A stretch of 64,000 bases of DNA from Candidatus Galacturonatibacter soehngenii (GTDB lineage: Bacteria > Bacillota > Clostridia > Lachnospirales > Lachnospiraceae): the NCBI RefSeq assembly GCF_008830185.1, contig NZ_WAGX01000005.1:1054001-1118000 (forward strand), read 5' to 3'. A program made the translations under genes and the position numbers. The notes beneath the pieces were generated by a model, which was given only the letters and a program-made list of their open reading frames with translations, searched no databases and was not told the origin of the DNA. Position 1 is the stretch's first letter, and each line of letters begins with the position of its first letter. Positions 53,322 through 61,648 of the stretch are shown piece by piece.

Positions 53322-54683
53322 TTATTCAATCTCTTCAACATTTGTTTCATAGTTGTATTCATCAATTTTTGCAGTTATACACTTATTAAATAATGTATCC
53401 AATGTTTCATAACCATAATAATAAAAATTATAATAATCCCAGCTACTAGATCCAAATACTACTTTTCGCGTAAAACTATCACTTGGAGTTTTGTATGAAC
53501 TTAAGTCTATTGAACATGTCCCATCAGGTAAAGTAATAATATCTTGAAAGGCTACAAAGTAATAATATGTAAAATTTTCATGAATATCTGCTTCATCAAA
53601 GTTATTACTTGCTTGGATTTTATATACCAAATAGACCTCATTATTATAACCACTATTATAACCATAAATATAACCATAATTTTCTTTTGCATTTTTAGGT
53701 GTTAATAAATAACTTCCAATATAGGTCATCTCATCCAATGATTCATGTTCATTCCATGCTTGAGCTACATAGGCTTTTAAAGTGTCTTCACTTTGTATTT
53801 TCATTTTATCAAGTGATTCTTTTGGAATTTGCGTTAATGAAGTAATATAGGAGCCTAAACCATCAACTGTATATTCTTTACTTGTTAACGTAAATTTTAC
53901 ACCATATTCATCCAAGTAATAGCTTTGTATATCATCCCACCATCCATCACTAATAGATACAACTACTTTATCTCCATTACTCAAACCATCCGATGGTTCC
54001 ACATCAAAATATAGGTCATCCATGATGTTGTTCTTCACTTTTTTGCTAACTTTTACGCTTCCCATTGGAGAAATTCCTGAATAAGTCAATTCAATGTTTT
54101 CAAATGGATCCATTTCATAAACTTCTTTTAGTCCACTTACCGTAAATTTCAAATCATCTAGTTTTAATTTTACTTTAAAAACTTCTTTGGCGACTTTTTC
54201 ATCACAAGTCCACTTATATACTACAGTATCGCCATTTTTAAGATTCTCCATTTTATCTAAATTTCCACTAATGCATTTATCAATAAAGATTTCGTAAGGT
54301 TCCATAAAGCTTGCCTCTAGTTTATCCTTACCGTAATACTTTAGTTTATCCGCATAATCTTTTTCAAATGCATCATAATCAATTTGTACTTTAGCAGTAC
54401 CAATCGTATCATAACCTGAGAATTCTATCTTAACATAATCCGACACATTAATTGTTGTTTTTTTATTAACAACTACTAATAATCCAAAAATGAACACGAT
54501 ACAAAGCATACCGATGATAGAAATATTCTTTTTAGAAAGCTTTTTAAATTTTGTAATATTTTTATTCTCAATTACATTCAGATTCTCTGAATGATTGCCC
54601 TCATCTGATTTGATCATTTGTCCACACTTCTCGCAAAATTTTGCATCGTTAGCTAATTTTGCACCACAATTTTCACAAAACAT
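53322..54683 (-). CDS. Zinc-ribbon membrane-anchored protein with repeated extracellular domains
   Basis: 453 residues: N-terminal zinc ribbon (CENCGAKLANDAKFCEKCGQ), Lys-rich linker, one membrane helix (SIIGMLCIVFIFGLLVVVN), then a large outside part with two similar beta-domains (VKIEFSGYDTIGTAKVQIDYDAF and IELTYSGISPMGSVKVSKKV) and a Tyr/Asn-rich end. Resembles Bacillota proteins of unknown role. Follows another zinc-ribbon membrane gene by 38 bp. Confidence 0.85.
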   Translation of the reverse strand: MFCENCGAKLANDAKFCEKCGQMIKSDEGNHSENLNVIENKNITKFKKLSKKNISIIGMLCIVFIFGLLVVVNKKTTINVSDYVKIEFSGYDTIGTAKVQIDYDAFEKDYADKLKYYGKDKLEASFMEPYEIFIDKCISGNLDKMENLKNGDTVVYKWTCDEKVAKEVFKVKLKLDDLKFTVSGLKEVYEMDPFENIELTYSGISPMGSVKVSKKVKNNIMDDLYFDVEPSDGLSNGDKVVVSISDGWWDDIQSYYLDEYGVKFTLTSKEYTVDGLGSYITSLTQIPKESLDKMKIQSEDTLKAYVAQAWNEHESLDEMTYIGSYLLTPKNAKENYGYIYGYNSGYNNEVYLVYKIQASNNFDEADIHENFTYYYFVAFQDIITLPDGTCSIDLSSYKTPSDSFTRKVVFGSSSWDYYNFYYYGYETLDTLFNKCITAKIDEYNYETNVEEIE

Positions 54684-54721
54684 ACTACTCCCGTCCTTTT
54701 CTCATAAGTATACATATCAAT

Positions 54722-55495
54722 TTAATAAAACGTACTTAAAATACTACCCATACTACTCATAGCAGACTGAATAGCTGCAATGATAGCCTGCTTAATAATT
54801 ATCATCTGTATTAACGTAACAATTAAGCTACTAAAAATAAATGCCCAGTAACACTTATCTTTATCATTTTTTAGAATAACCTGAAATGTTATTAATTCTG
54901 AGCTAATTGCTATAACATATGGCATAATTAGCAGAATGATTAATAACGTATAGGAAGAAGCAAAAATAAATGATAGCAAAAATACTACTAGTATAGCCAC
55001 TGTTTCAGGCAATGAAGATAAGCAAAATAAACCTAACAATGTTTTAAGTTGATAGTTTTGCTTTTTTGCAAATATATATAGCGCTCCCGCATATATTGCT
55101 TTAAATAAAACAAACGCCAGTGTAATTAACAATATCTTACCAAATGAAATTTTAAAATAAGATAACTTTATTGTTAAACATAACATCAATACGACTGCAT
55201 AAATTAATCCAATTATAAATTGGGGTAATTTATTATTTTCTGCCAAAGCTAATTCTAATGTTTGAACTGGCTTTAGCAAGAAACTGACACTTAAATCTTT
55301 TATTGACGAAACTGTGCTTTTTACTAACTTCTCGTCAAATTTAATAAAATGTTGATTTGTAGCTTGACTATTGCTGTTTACTACATTTAAATCTGTCTGA
55401 TGATCCAATTTACCTTCTTCTTGACCATTTGATTGACATGTGCATACTTCTCCCTCCTGTGTTGGTTTTCCACAATACCTACAAAAATTTCCCAT
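54722..55495 (-). CDS. Zinc-ribbon Yip1-like membrane protein
   Basis: 257 residues: N-terminal zinc-ribbon CRYCGKPTQEGEVCTC, a disordered linker, and five membrane helices in a Yip1-like layout. Upstream partner of the previous zinc-ribbon protein. GAGG precedes ATG. Function unknown. Confidence 0.8.
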   Translation of the reverse strand: MGNFCRYCGKPTQEGEVCTCQSNGQEEGKLDHQTDLNVVNSNSQATNQHFIKFDEKLVKSTVSSIKDLSVSFLLKPVQTLELALAENNKLPQFIIGLIYAVVLMLCLTIKLSYFKISFGKILLITLAFVLFKAIYAGALYIFAKKQNYQLKTLLGLFCLSSLPETVAILVVFLLSFIFASSYTLLIILLIMPYVIAISSELITFQVILKNDKDKCYWAFIFSSLIVTLIQMIIIKQAIIAAIQSAMSSMGSILSTFY

Positions 55496-56085
55496 GTTTT
55501 TTCCTCTTTTCTTATGTATTTTAAAAATATTTAATAGTTTGCTATTATGAATCTATTAAATAAATTTAACAAAGATAATTAAAACAACTGAAATAAATAA
55601 ATAAATTTTTAAGCGGAATTATACAATCTTTTATTATTATTTTTGATTATTAATTTCCTTTATTTCGTTTGAGCTTTTAACATGTAGCCCAACCGATCAA
55701 ACTTCTTATTTTGGTAAATGAAAGCTATATTCGTTTCAGAATATTTTAGATAAGTAGATATTCTTATTTAGAACATTATGATAATAAAGAACACAGAGAA
55801 TTTTTGTATTAAAATTGTATCAATTTTTACCCCTAGTTTATCATCAGATTGACTCATATCATTCATATCTGATTTAGATTCATGTAATAATCCATAACTC
55901 CTTGATTGTAGCTTTAACAAAACTTAGAATCTTCTGATATAAATTTTGCAAAACATATCGTATTAAATATTTATCTCCCCAGTATATCTTTACCCTTATT
56001 TACTACTTTTCTATCTTATATAGTAACATGTATCTTTTTAATAAACAATCATTTTTTCCTATTTTTTTAGTCCAATAGTACTAAA
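55496..56085. other. Gene-poor AT-rich region
   Basis: About 590 bp between the Yip1-like gene and the ABC-F terminator. A 51-codon open frame on the minus strand (55768-55922) ends in a hydrophobic stretch FSVFFIIIMF but lacks a start with a ribosome site; possible remnant. No RNA gene recognised. Confidence 0.4.
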
Positions 56086-56131
56086 GAAAAGGAATTGAAT
56101 TCTTGTACAAACAAGAGTTCAATCCCTTTTC
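56086..56131 (-). terminator. Terminator of the ABC-F gene
   Basis: 21-bp stem with few mismatches (GAAAAGGAATTGAATTCTTGT and ACAAGAGTTCAATCCCTTTTC) and 4-nt loop, just past the stop. Confidence 0.8.
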
Positions 56132-56135
56132 TCTT

Positions 56136-57659
56136 TTACATCTCAACCACTCTCGTTGCAATCTTTTCCTGAAATCTCACATCATGATCTACAACTATCA
56201 TAGTAGGATTTGTACTTAATAATAACTTCTCGATTTGCATTCTAGAAAATACGTCAATGTAATTTAGTGGTTCGTCCCATATATAGACATGGGCTGGTGT
56301 CATTAAGCTTGCTGCAATCAATACTTTTTTCTTTTGTCCTTGCGAATATTCTTCCATTGGCTTAACAAACTGTACTCGCTCCATATCCAGTTGCCTTAGA
56401 ATTGCACAAAAAAGGCTTTCCTCTAGATTTCTGGTTTCACAAAATGCTTTGATACTTCCTTTTAAGAAGCTAGTATCTTGATTGATATAAGAAATAATAA
56501 GTCCCGCTGAAGTCTTTAGTGTACCACTTGTAATCATATTATCAAGATTTTCCTGCTGATTAGAGGCAAGGATTGCTTTGATGAAGCTAGACTTCCCACA
56601 ACCATTTTTACCTTTCAAAAATACTCGTTCCCCTTGATGTAAAGCAAAATCAAACTCGTTGATTACATTCTTTGATGCATCTACATATTTGAGGTTATAT
56701 TCTTTGGCATATATCAAAACGTCCTTGTGGTGGGTAAGTGGACTTAGCTTTAAATCCACAGGACTTTCTATATCTTGTAAAAGCCCTTCTTTTTCACTAA
56801 TTTCTCTTTCCATTCTTTTCTCATATTGTTTTACTCTACTTTGCATCTTTTTAGTTTTAGCTCCAATGTAGGAACGGCTGCTAATAGACCTGTCGTTTTC
56901 CTTTACTGGATCAAACCCTATTTTTGTATTTTCATTCTTTTCTGCCCAGCGATTGCTTCGATCAGCCGCTTTCTTTAATGATGCAATCTCTTTTAGATGC
57001 TTTTCATTTTCCATGATGGCAAAATTATCTTTTTTGCTTTTATTCTCCCACCAACTGGAAAAATTACCCGCTTGTATCTCAATGCTTCTTCGATTCAGAA
57101 CCAATACATGATCCACGCAAGCATCTAGTAAATCTCTATCATGTGATACCATAAGAAAGCCTTTCTTTTGCATAAGATACTCCTTTACCGTCTCTCTGGC
57201 TTCCTGATCCAAATGATTGGTTGGTTCATCAATGAGTAGGAAATTATTATCGCCTGAAAATAAGATAGCAAGCATGGCCTTCGTTCTTTCTCCGTAACTA
57301 AGTGTATCAAAAGGTCGATATAGTATATCCGCAGAAGCTTTTAATTTTTCAAGCTCACAAATGACTCTCCACTGTTCACACCCTGGTTTAATTTCCTCCA
57401 TAAAATCTGCAATACTCCTATTCATTTGCTCTTTACTGATTTCATATGGGAAATAATCAAATACTGTTGATGTTTTAATCGTTCCTTGATATTCATATTT
57501 TCCAAGCAATAAATTAAGAAATGTAGTCTTTCCTTTCCCATTCCTTCCAATAAACCCTAATTTCCAGTTCGTATCTATGGAAAATGATACCTCATCAAAA
57601 ATTGGTTCAAAACTTCCTTCATAATAAAACGTAAGATTCGATATATTGATTTGTGCCAT
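56136..57659 (-). CDS. Lsa-family ABC-F ribosomal protection protein
   Basis: 507 residues, two ATPase domains and no membrane part: Walker A GRNGKGKTT and GKNGCGKSS; signatures LSYGERTKAML and YSQGQKKKVLI; Walker B LLIDEPTNHLD and IWDEPLNYIDV, the latter typical of Lsa(A)-like proteins. The linker between the domains (RWAEKNENTKIGFDP... AKTKKMQSRVKQ) is the antibiotic-resistance domain type. Expected to protect the ribosome from lincosamides, streptogramins A and pleuromutilins; spectrum is not proven. Preceded by an attenuated leader. Confidence 0.92.
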   Translation of the reverse strand: MAQINISNLTFYYEGSFEPIFDEVSFSIDTNWKLGFIGRNGKGKTTFLNLLLGKYEYQGTIKTSTVFDYFPYEISKEQMNRSIADFMEEIKPGCEQWRVICELEKLKASADILYRPFDTLSYGERTKAMLAILFSGDNNFLLIDEPTNHLDQEARETVKEYLMQKKGFLMVSHDRDLLDACVDHVLVLNRRSIEIQAGNFSSWWENKSKKDNFAIMENEKHLKEIASLKKAADRSNRWAEKNENTKIGFDPVKENDRSISSRSYIGAKTKKMQSRVKQYEKRMEREISEKEGLLQDIESPVDLKLSPLTHHKDVLIYAKEYNLKYVDASKNVINEFDFALHQGERVFLKGKNGCGKSSFIKAILASNQQENLDNMITSGTLKTSAGLIISYINQDTSFLKGSIKAFCETRNLEESLFCAILRQLDMERVQFVKPMEEYSQGQKKKVLIAASLMTPAHVYIWDEPLNYIDVFSRMQIEKLLLSTNPTMIVVDHDVRFQEKIATRVVEM

Positions 57660-57682
57660 ATTAACTCCTCCTTCATAACACT

Positions 57683-57710
57683 AAAAAATCATTTGTTGCC
57701 AAATGATTTT
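57683..57710 (-). terminator. Attenuator terminator just before the ABC-F gene
   Basis: AAAATCATTTG and CAAATGATTTT stem with a 4-nt loop, followed by six T on the minus strand. It lies between the promoter and the ribosome binding site of the resistance gene, so it would stop basal transcription. Confidence 0.85.
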
Positions 57711-57810
57711 GATTCACATCTTATCTCTCTTACTTTGTTACTATGACACCAATTTGTAAGTATCAAACAAATAATCTAACCTTATCTAACTTCGTTAGTT
57801 TTTTACATGC

Positions 57811-57940
57811 AAAAAGAGAGGTTATGAGAATCATAATCCACTTTTGGCAACATGAATTACAGTATAATCCAATTGGATTTACTGCAATAAAACGTATCAT
57901 GTCTCAAAAGTAAATTATTTTCTCATCTTTTCACCTCTCT
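57811..57940 (-). promoter_or_regulatory. Leader RNA with conditional upstream terminator
   Basis: AGAGAGGT (57940-57933), which includes the ribosome site of the leader ORF, is exactly complementary to ACCTCTCT (57822-57815), followed by five T. Ribosomes stalled on the leader ORF would free or mask this pairing. Also contains a small stem CTAAC-GAA-GTTAG further on. Typical antibiotic-sensing layout. Confidence 0.7.
57915..57926 (-). CDS. Three-codon leader ORF (Met-Arg-Lys)
   Basis: ATG AGA AAA TAA with AGAGAGGTGA 5 nt upstream. Too short for a protein; probably a ribosome-stalling sensor for antibiotics in control of the ABC-F gene. Confidence 0.6.
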   Translation of the reverse strand: MRK

Positions 57941-57960
57941 CTAAAATTCTAACTCTTATT

Positions 57961-57989
57961 ATTATACTATATGCTAAATTAGATATCAA
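57961..57989 (-). promoter_or_regulatory. Promoter of the ABC-F leader
   Basis: -35 TTGATA (57989-57984) and -10 TATAAT (57966-57961) with a 17-bp spacer; about 300 bp upstream of the coding start. Confidence 0.8.
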
Positions 57990-58180
57990 TTAAAATCTAT
58001 CCTGTACAGCGGTGAAGAATAAATTTTATTTATTCCATTTCAAAAATAGTATTTTCTATTTTTGCTAATTATCCACTTTTTTTCATTTGTTTCTTATTGT
58101 TATGCACATCCTACTGCGCTACTTAACCAATTTTTAAAGCTTGTGGATAAATATTCTGTTATTTCATCTTTCATTCAATC

Positions 58181-59610
58181 ACCACCTGTGCTACAATTAG
58201 CTTGTTATTCGAGATACACAGTTGTGTATCTGTTTATGTAAGATACATCTTCTTGTGTTACTGTTAGTCCTCGAAAACTTTCCAGTAGGCCTGAAGATGT
58301 ATTTTTTATGCTCTGTTTTAGTTCCTTTATATACGGATTCCACGCAAGATAGAGTTGCATCAGAATATCCGATATCTGTGTCAGCAGGTAATGGTTCTTC
58401 ATCGCATTACTGTTTTTACTGTTAAGATGTTCGATGCGATAAATTCCATTCTTCTGATTATTAAATCCTTCATTTTCTATTTTCCAACGACCTCTTCCTG
58501 CAAGTATTATTTCTTCCAGATTTCGATTGGTTACTTCTAGACTACTTATCCATTGAAAACGAATTATCTGCTTTTTCCCTTCTTTATCTTTCGTCTCATA
58601 TTCATACTCTAATACATTCATGACCTCTTCTTTTTCAGCAAGTTCTTCCACATGGTTTGCATAATAGGCCGTTCCTTTTTCTTTACAGAGCCCTTTCTTT
58701 CGCGTTGTATCTTCGCCGCTTTTGATCCATTCAAATCCCTCACCCAGTTTCTTTTGTCTGGTATTTTTCTGTGTAAAAAGATACTCCCAATGATATTTTT
58801 TTCGGCAAAGATTCATGAATGGTTCTGTTGCATACAAAGCATCCCCCTGTACACAAATCGGCAGTCTTTTGTAGTCTTTCTTTATTTTCTTTAGCAGACG
58901 TTTTGCTGCGTTTATTTCACAATCTTGCTTGCTTATATCTTCTTTTTCATTTTCTATGAATTCCGTACCTAGGCTTATAACTACATTATCATTCAATACA
59001 ATTTTTGCTTCCAACACTTTATGATAGTACAACTTCATTGCCTTTCCATCGTCCGTCTTCCTTGTCACGCAAAGACAGTTATCACAATGCTTCTCTTTGA
59101 AATAGAACAAACCCGTTCCATCCAGAATAATACGCCAGTATTTTCCTAGCATACGTCCTCTGTTGAACTGTTTCCCACGGATTAGACTTGTAACCATCTT
59201 TTTCCTCAAGCCTGACAGGCAATCTGGCGAAAGTTTTTCGAGATAATAATTCAAGGTATCATAGTGAGGCATTTCCTCTAGGTTCTGATTTCCTGACATA
59301 AGACGTAAAGTAGCAATACATGTTTCCTTATTAAAGTTTTCTTCCATTTCCCTCATTGAGTGCTGTCCACATACATTTTTCAGAATTGCCATATAAGTTA
59401 GATCCGTTTGTGTATATGTGGTATAACTCGGGTTCCTTGGATCATCCATTTCCAAAATCCATTCTTTCAATGCATGAAAAAAATGATTAGCAACCATCAT
59501 AAAATCAACAATTCCACGGTCCTGTTTTTTACGCTTACGTTTTTCCTTTTTTGTCATCTGTATCCTCCTGTGCGAAAAGTTTCTTGCTTATATTTTACCG
59601 CACAGGTGGT
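58181..59610 (-). mobile_element. IS4-like insertion sequence
   Basis: ACCACCTGTG at 58181-58190 and the inverse CACAGGTGGT at 59601-59610 are the visible end repeats (11 bp ACCACCTGTGC exact). About 1.43 kb with one transposase gene. No target duplication is visible, so one flank may have been lost. Confidence 0.7.
58205..59557 (-). CDS. DDE transposase of the IS4 superfamily
   Basis: 450 residues: basic N-terminus, LDGTGLFYFKEKHCDNCL (first Asp with a Cys pair), CVQGDALYATEPFM (second Asp) and GRGRWKIENEGFNNQKNG (catalytic Glu with a YREK-like end). Common in Lachnospiraceae genomes. Intact frame; AGGAGG precedes ATG. The exact IS family is uncertain. Confidence 0.87.
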   Translation of the reverse strand: MTKKEKRKRKKQDRGIVDFMMVANHFFHALKEWILEMDDPRNPSYTTYTQTDLTYMAILKNVCGQHSMREMEENFNKETCIATLRLMSGNQNLEEMPHYDTLNYYLEKLSPDCLSGLRKKMVTSLIRGKQFNRGRMLGKYWRIILDGTGLFYFKEKHCDNCLCVTRKTDDGKAMKLYYHKVLEAKIVLNDNVVISLGTEFIENEKEDISKQDCEINAAKRLLKKIKKDYKRLPICVQGDALYATEPFMNLCRKKYHWEYLFTQKNTRQKKLGEGFEWIKSGEDTTRKKGLCKEKGTAYYANHVEELAEKEEVMNVLEYEYETKDKEGKKQIIRFQWISSLEVTNRNLEEIILAGRGRWKIENEGFNNQKNGIYRIEHLNSKNSNAMKNHYLLTQISDILMQLYLAWNPYIKELKQSIKNTSSGLLESFRGLTVTQEDVSYINRYTTVYLE

Positions 59611-59634
59611 CACCCTGCATGAAATTTAAATATT

Positions 59635-59886
59635 TTATTGCGAAAAATTTTTATTCCTCAAAGCTGTATCCTGTATTTCTTTTGCCTTATTTATTTCTTC
59701 TATTGTAGCATCAGGAAGCATTGTAATTCCTCCCAAAGTTTTCACGGGGTCTTTTGTTTTACCAACTGTTTTTATTTTATATTTTTCTTCTTTTAACATA
59801 GATTGCATACTAAGCCCTTGTAGAATATATCCCAGTTCCCAGTCAGCCATTTTATCCTTTAAATAAATATATATGATGTGTCTCAT
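59635..59886 (-). pseudogene. Truncated DJ-1/PfpI-family protein
   Basis: 83 residues: YIYLKDKMADWELGYILQGLSMQSM and KTVGKTKDPVKTLGGITMLPDATIEEI match the N-terminus of DJ-1/PfpI proteins, which should continue with a nucleophile Cys domain of about 100 residues more. The last 20 residues are non-family and the frame stops 25 bp from the IS end. Probably truncated by rearrangement. Confidence 0.7.
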
Positions 59887-59925
59887 TTATTATCTCCTAT
59901 GTTTGTTTCCTTTTTGTATGCTATC

Positions 59926-60842
59926 TTAGTCTTCATAGACCTTTAAAATGTTGTTACAATCTTCTTTGATTCGTCTGATTAATTCTGGTGGTTCCAAAAC
60001 TTGTATCTTATCTTTAAAGAACAAAAGAATACCATACCAAAATATCTCTTCTTCTGGAACTAGAGCTTCACATACAAAATCCCCATTTGTTTCAACCTCT
60101 AGTATAGTTGCTTTGAAGTATTCGCGACATTTTGCATGTAATATTTTATTGCATTTCATAACAATACGAATTATTTTGCGATTTTCCTTAGCATTTTGCA
60201 TGATTTCCTGCACTTTGTTTAAATCATGTACCTTAACTTTTTCATGTACTAAGGCACTTAACTGATCCATGCGAACTACCTTGTATAATCGATACTCTTG
60301 ATGCCTCCTACTATATCCAATCAAATACCAATTGTACCATTTGTATAGGGTGCTGATAGGTTCCACCACTACTTGTTTTGTTTCATCATTTGCATTGGTA
60401 TAAATAAATTGAATTACTTGCTTATCATTTATACACTGGTTAAGAACATACAGCATTTCATTTGTATTTCGATTTTCATGAGCAACGCTCAAATCAAATA
60501 TCATGGTTTGATTCTTACCATCGTTTAAACTTTTTATTTTCTCAAGTGTTGCTTGTATCTCTTTATTCTCAAATGCGGAAGCAAGTCCTTGTAGCGCACA
60601 AATCACATAGTTATAGTCTAACTGTCCTGCCACTTGGCTTTGCATCTTAAGTGTTCCATAATCTCATAACCGCCATCCACACCTGTTGTGGAACATACAG
60701 GAATACCTGCCAAGCATAATGCATCCATATCTCTCATAATGGTACGTTGTGACACTTCAAAATAATCTGCTAACACAGCAGAAGAGGTCTTACCGTGATT
60801 TAATAAGTAAATTGTAATTCTTAAAAGGCGATCAATTTTCAT
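59926..60842 (-). pseudogene. YafY-type HTH/WYL transcriptional regulator, frameshifted
   Basis: Normally one protein of about 305 residues. The first part (from ATG 60842) has a DeoR-like helix-turn-helix (RLLRITIYLLNHGKTSSAVLADYFEVSQRTIMRDM) and ends in the wrong frame at 60618. The second frame begins near 60646 and holds the WYL domain (FIYTNANDETKQVVVEPISTLYKWYNWYLIGYS) and the C-terminal WCX part. A single missing T near 60646-60652 restores EHFKMQSQVAG. Either real decay or a sequencing error. Confidence 0.85.
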
Positions 60843-60847
60843 CCTAT

Positions 60848-61417
60848 TCACTCCATTTTATGTAATACCCAATAATCCTGATATCTTGACTTGTCATAAC
60901 CAATTAAACTTTGATCTGACAAGTGAAATTCCATTTTTGTTAACGCATGTATTCTCTCCTTGGCAAATTCTTTGGCTTTCGTTGCAATCTTATTACAACT
61001 AAATAATTCAAAGGCTTGTGGAATTATTAAGGATAGAATCGAAAGAATACTGGTTTCATTTTCGTAGTCACTTCTTAAATCAAGACGTAGTAATCTACAT
61101 GCATGAAAATAGTCCTTCGCCACTCTGTGAAATAGCTCAATGGTTCCAATCACACTATTTTTCTCTTTATCTACAATTGACCATCTTACAAATCCTTTTC
61201 TTTCGTATTCCATAATCCAAAACAAAATTGCATCTTTCATTTGTTCCATTGTAACATAATGAAAGGTATCTCCATGACAATTATCGCTATTAAAGAGTGG
61301 AACTGCTAGTTTATCACTATAAATCTTTAACATATCCAAAGTGTCATCAATCTCTACAAATCTTAATAAAAAAGAATCGTTTTCAAGGATAGGACACTTA
61401 TTATATACATCTACCAT
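60848..61417 (-). CDS. GNAT-family N-acetyltransferase
   Basis: 189 residues with RimJ/RimL-like layout: FLLRFVEIDDTLDMLKIYSD, VRWSIVDKEKNSVIGTIELF, and a late ALTKMEFHLSD. The usual Q/RxxGxG motif for CoA is degenerate (LLRLDLRSDYENE). First gene of a small operon with the WYL regulator that follows with a 4-bp overlap. Substrate unknown. Confidence 0.78.
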   Translation of the reverse strand: MVDVYNKCPILENDSFLLRFVEIDDTLDMLKIYSDKLAVPLFNSDNCHGDTFHYVTMEQMKDAILFWIMEYERKGFVRWSIVDKEKNSVIGTIELFHRVAKDYFHACRLLRLDLRSDYENETSILSILSLIIPQAFELFSCNKIATKAKEFAKERIHALTKMEFHLSDQSLIGYDKSRYQDYWVLHKME

Positions 61418-61530
61418 AACATATTTCCCCTTTGTTTTTTTATCAAATTATAACAATATAACTATGACAGCTGTATGTCACTGTTATTAAATTTACTAAA
61501 TGAAGTACATTGCGGGAATCAATTTTAACC

Positions 61531-61588
61531 TTGACCTTATAGTTGCTACAGGGTGTAAGCTTATTTCTGTATAAACAAGCGCTTGTTT
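61531..61588 (+). promoter_or_regulatory. MerR-type promoter and a 16-bp palindrome before the flavoprotein gene
   Basis: -35 TTGACC (61531-61536) and -10 TAAGCT (61556-61561) are 19 bp apart, the stretched spacing of MerR-controlled promoters. The spacer is an interrupted palindrome with ACC...GGT ends (61534-61554). Downstream, AAACAAGCGCTTGTTT (61573-61588) is a perfect palindrome that could bind a TetR-like repressor. Confidence 0.65.
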
Positions 61589-61648
61589 TACTGTTTAATT
61601 TGTCAAAAAAATAACAAACTTTGAAACATATTAATTGGGAGGAAACAT

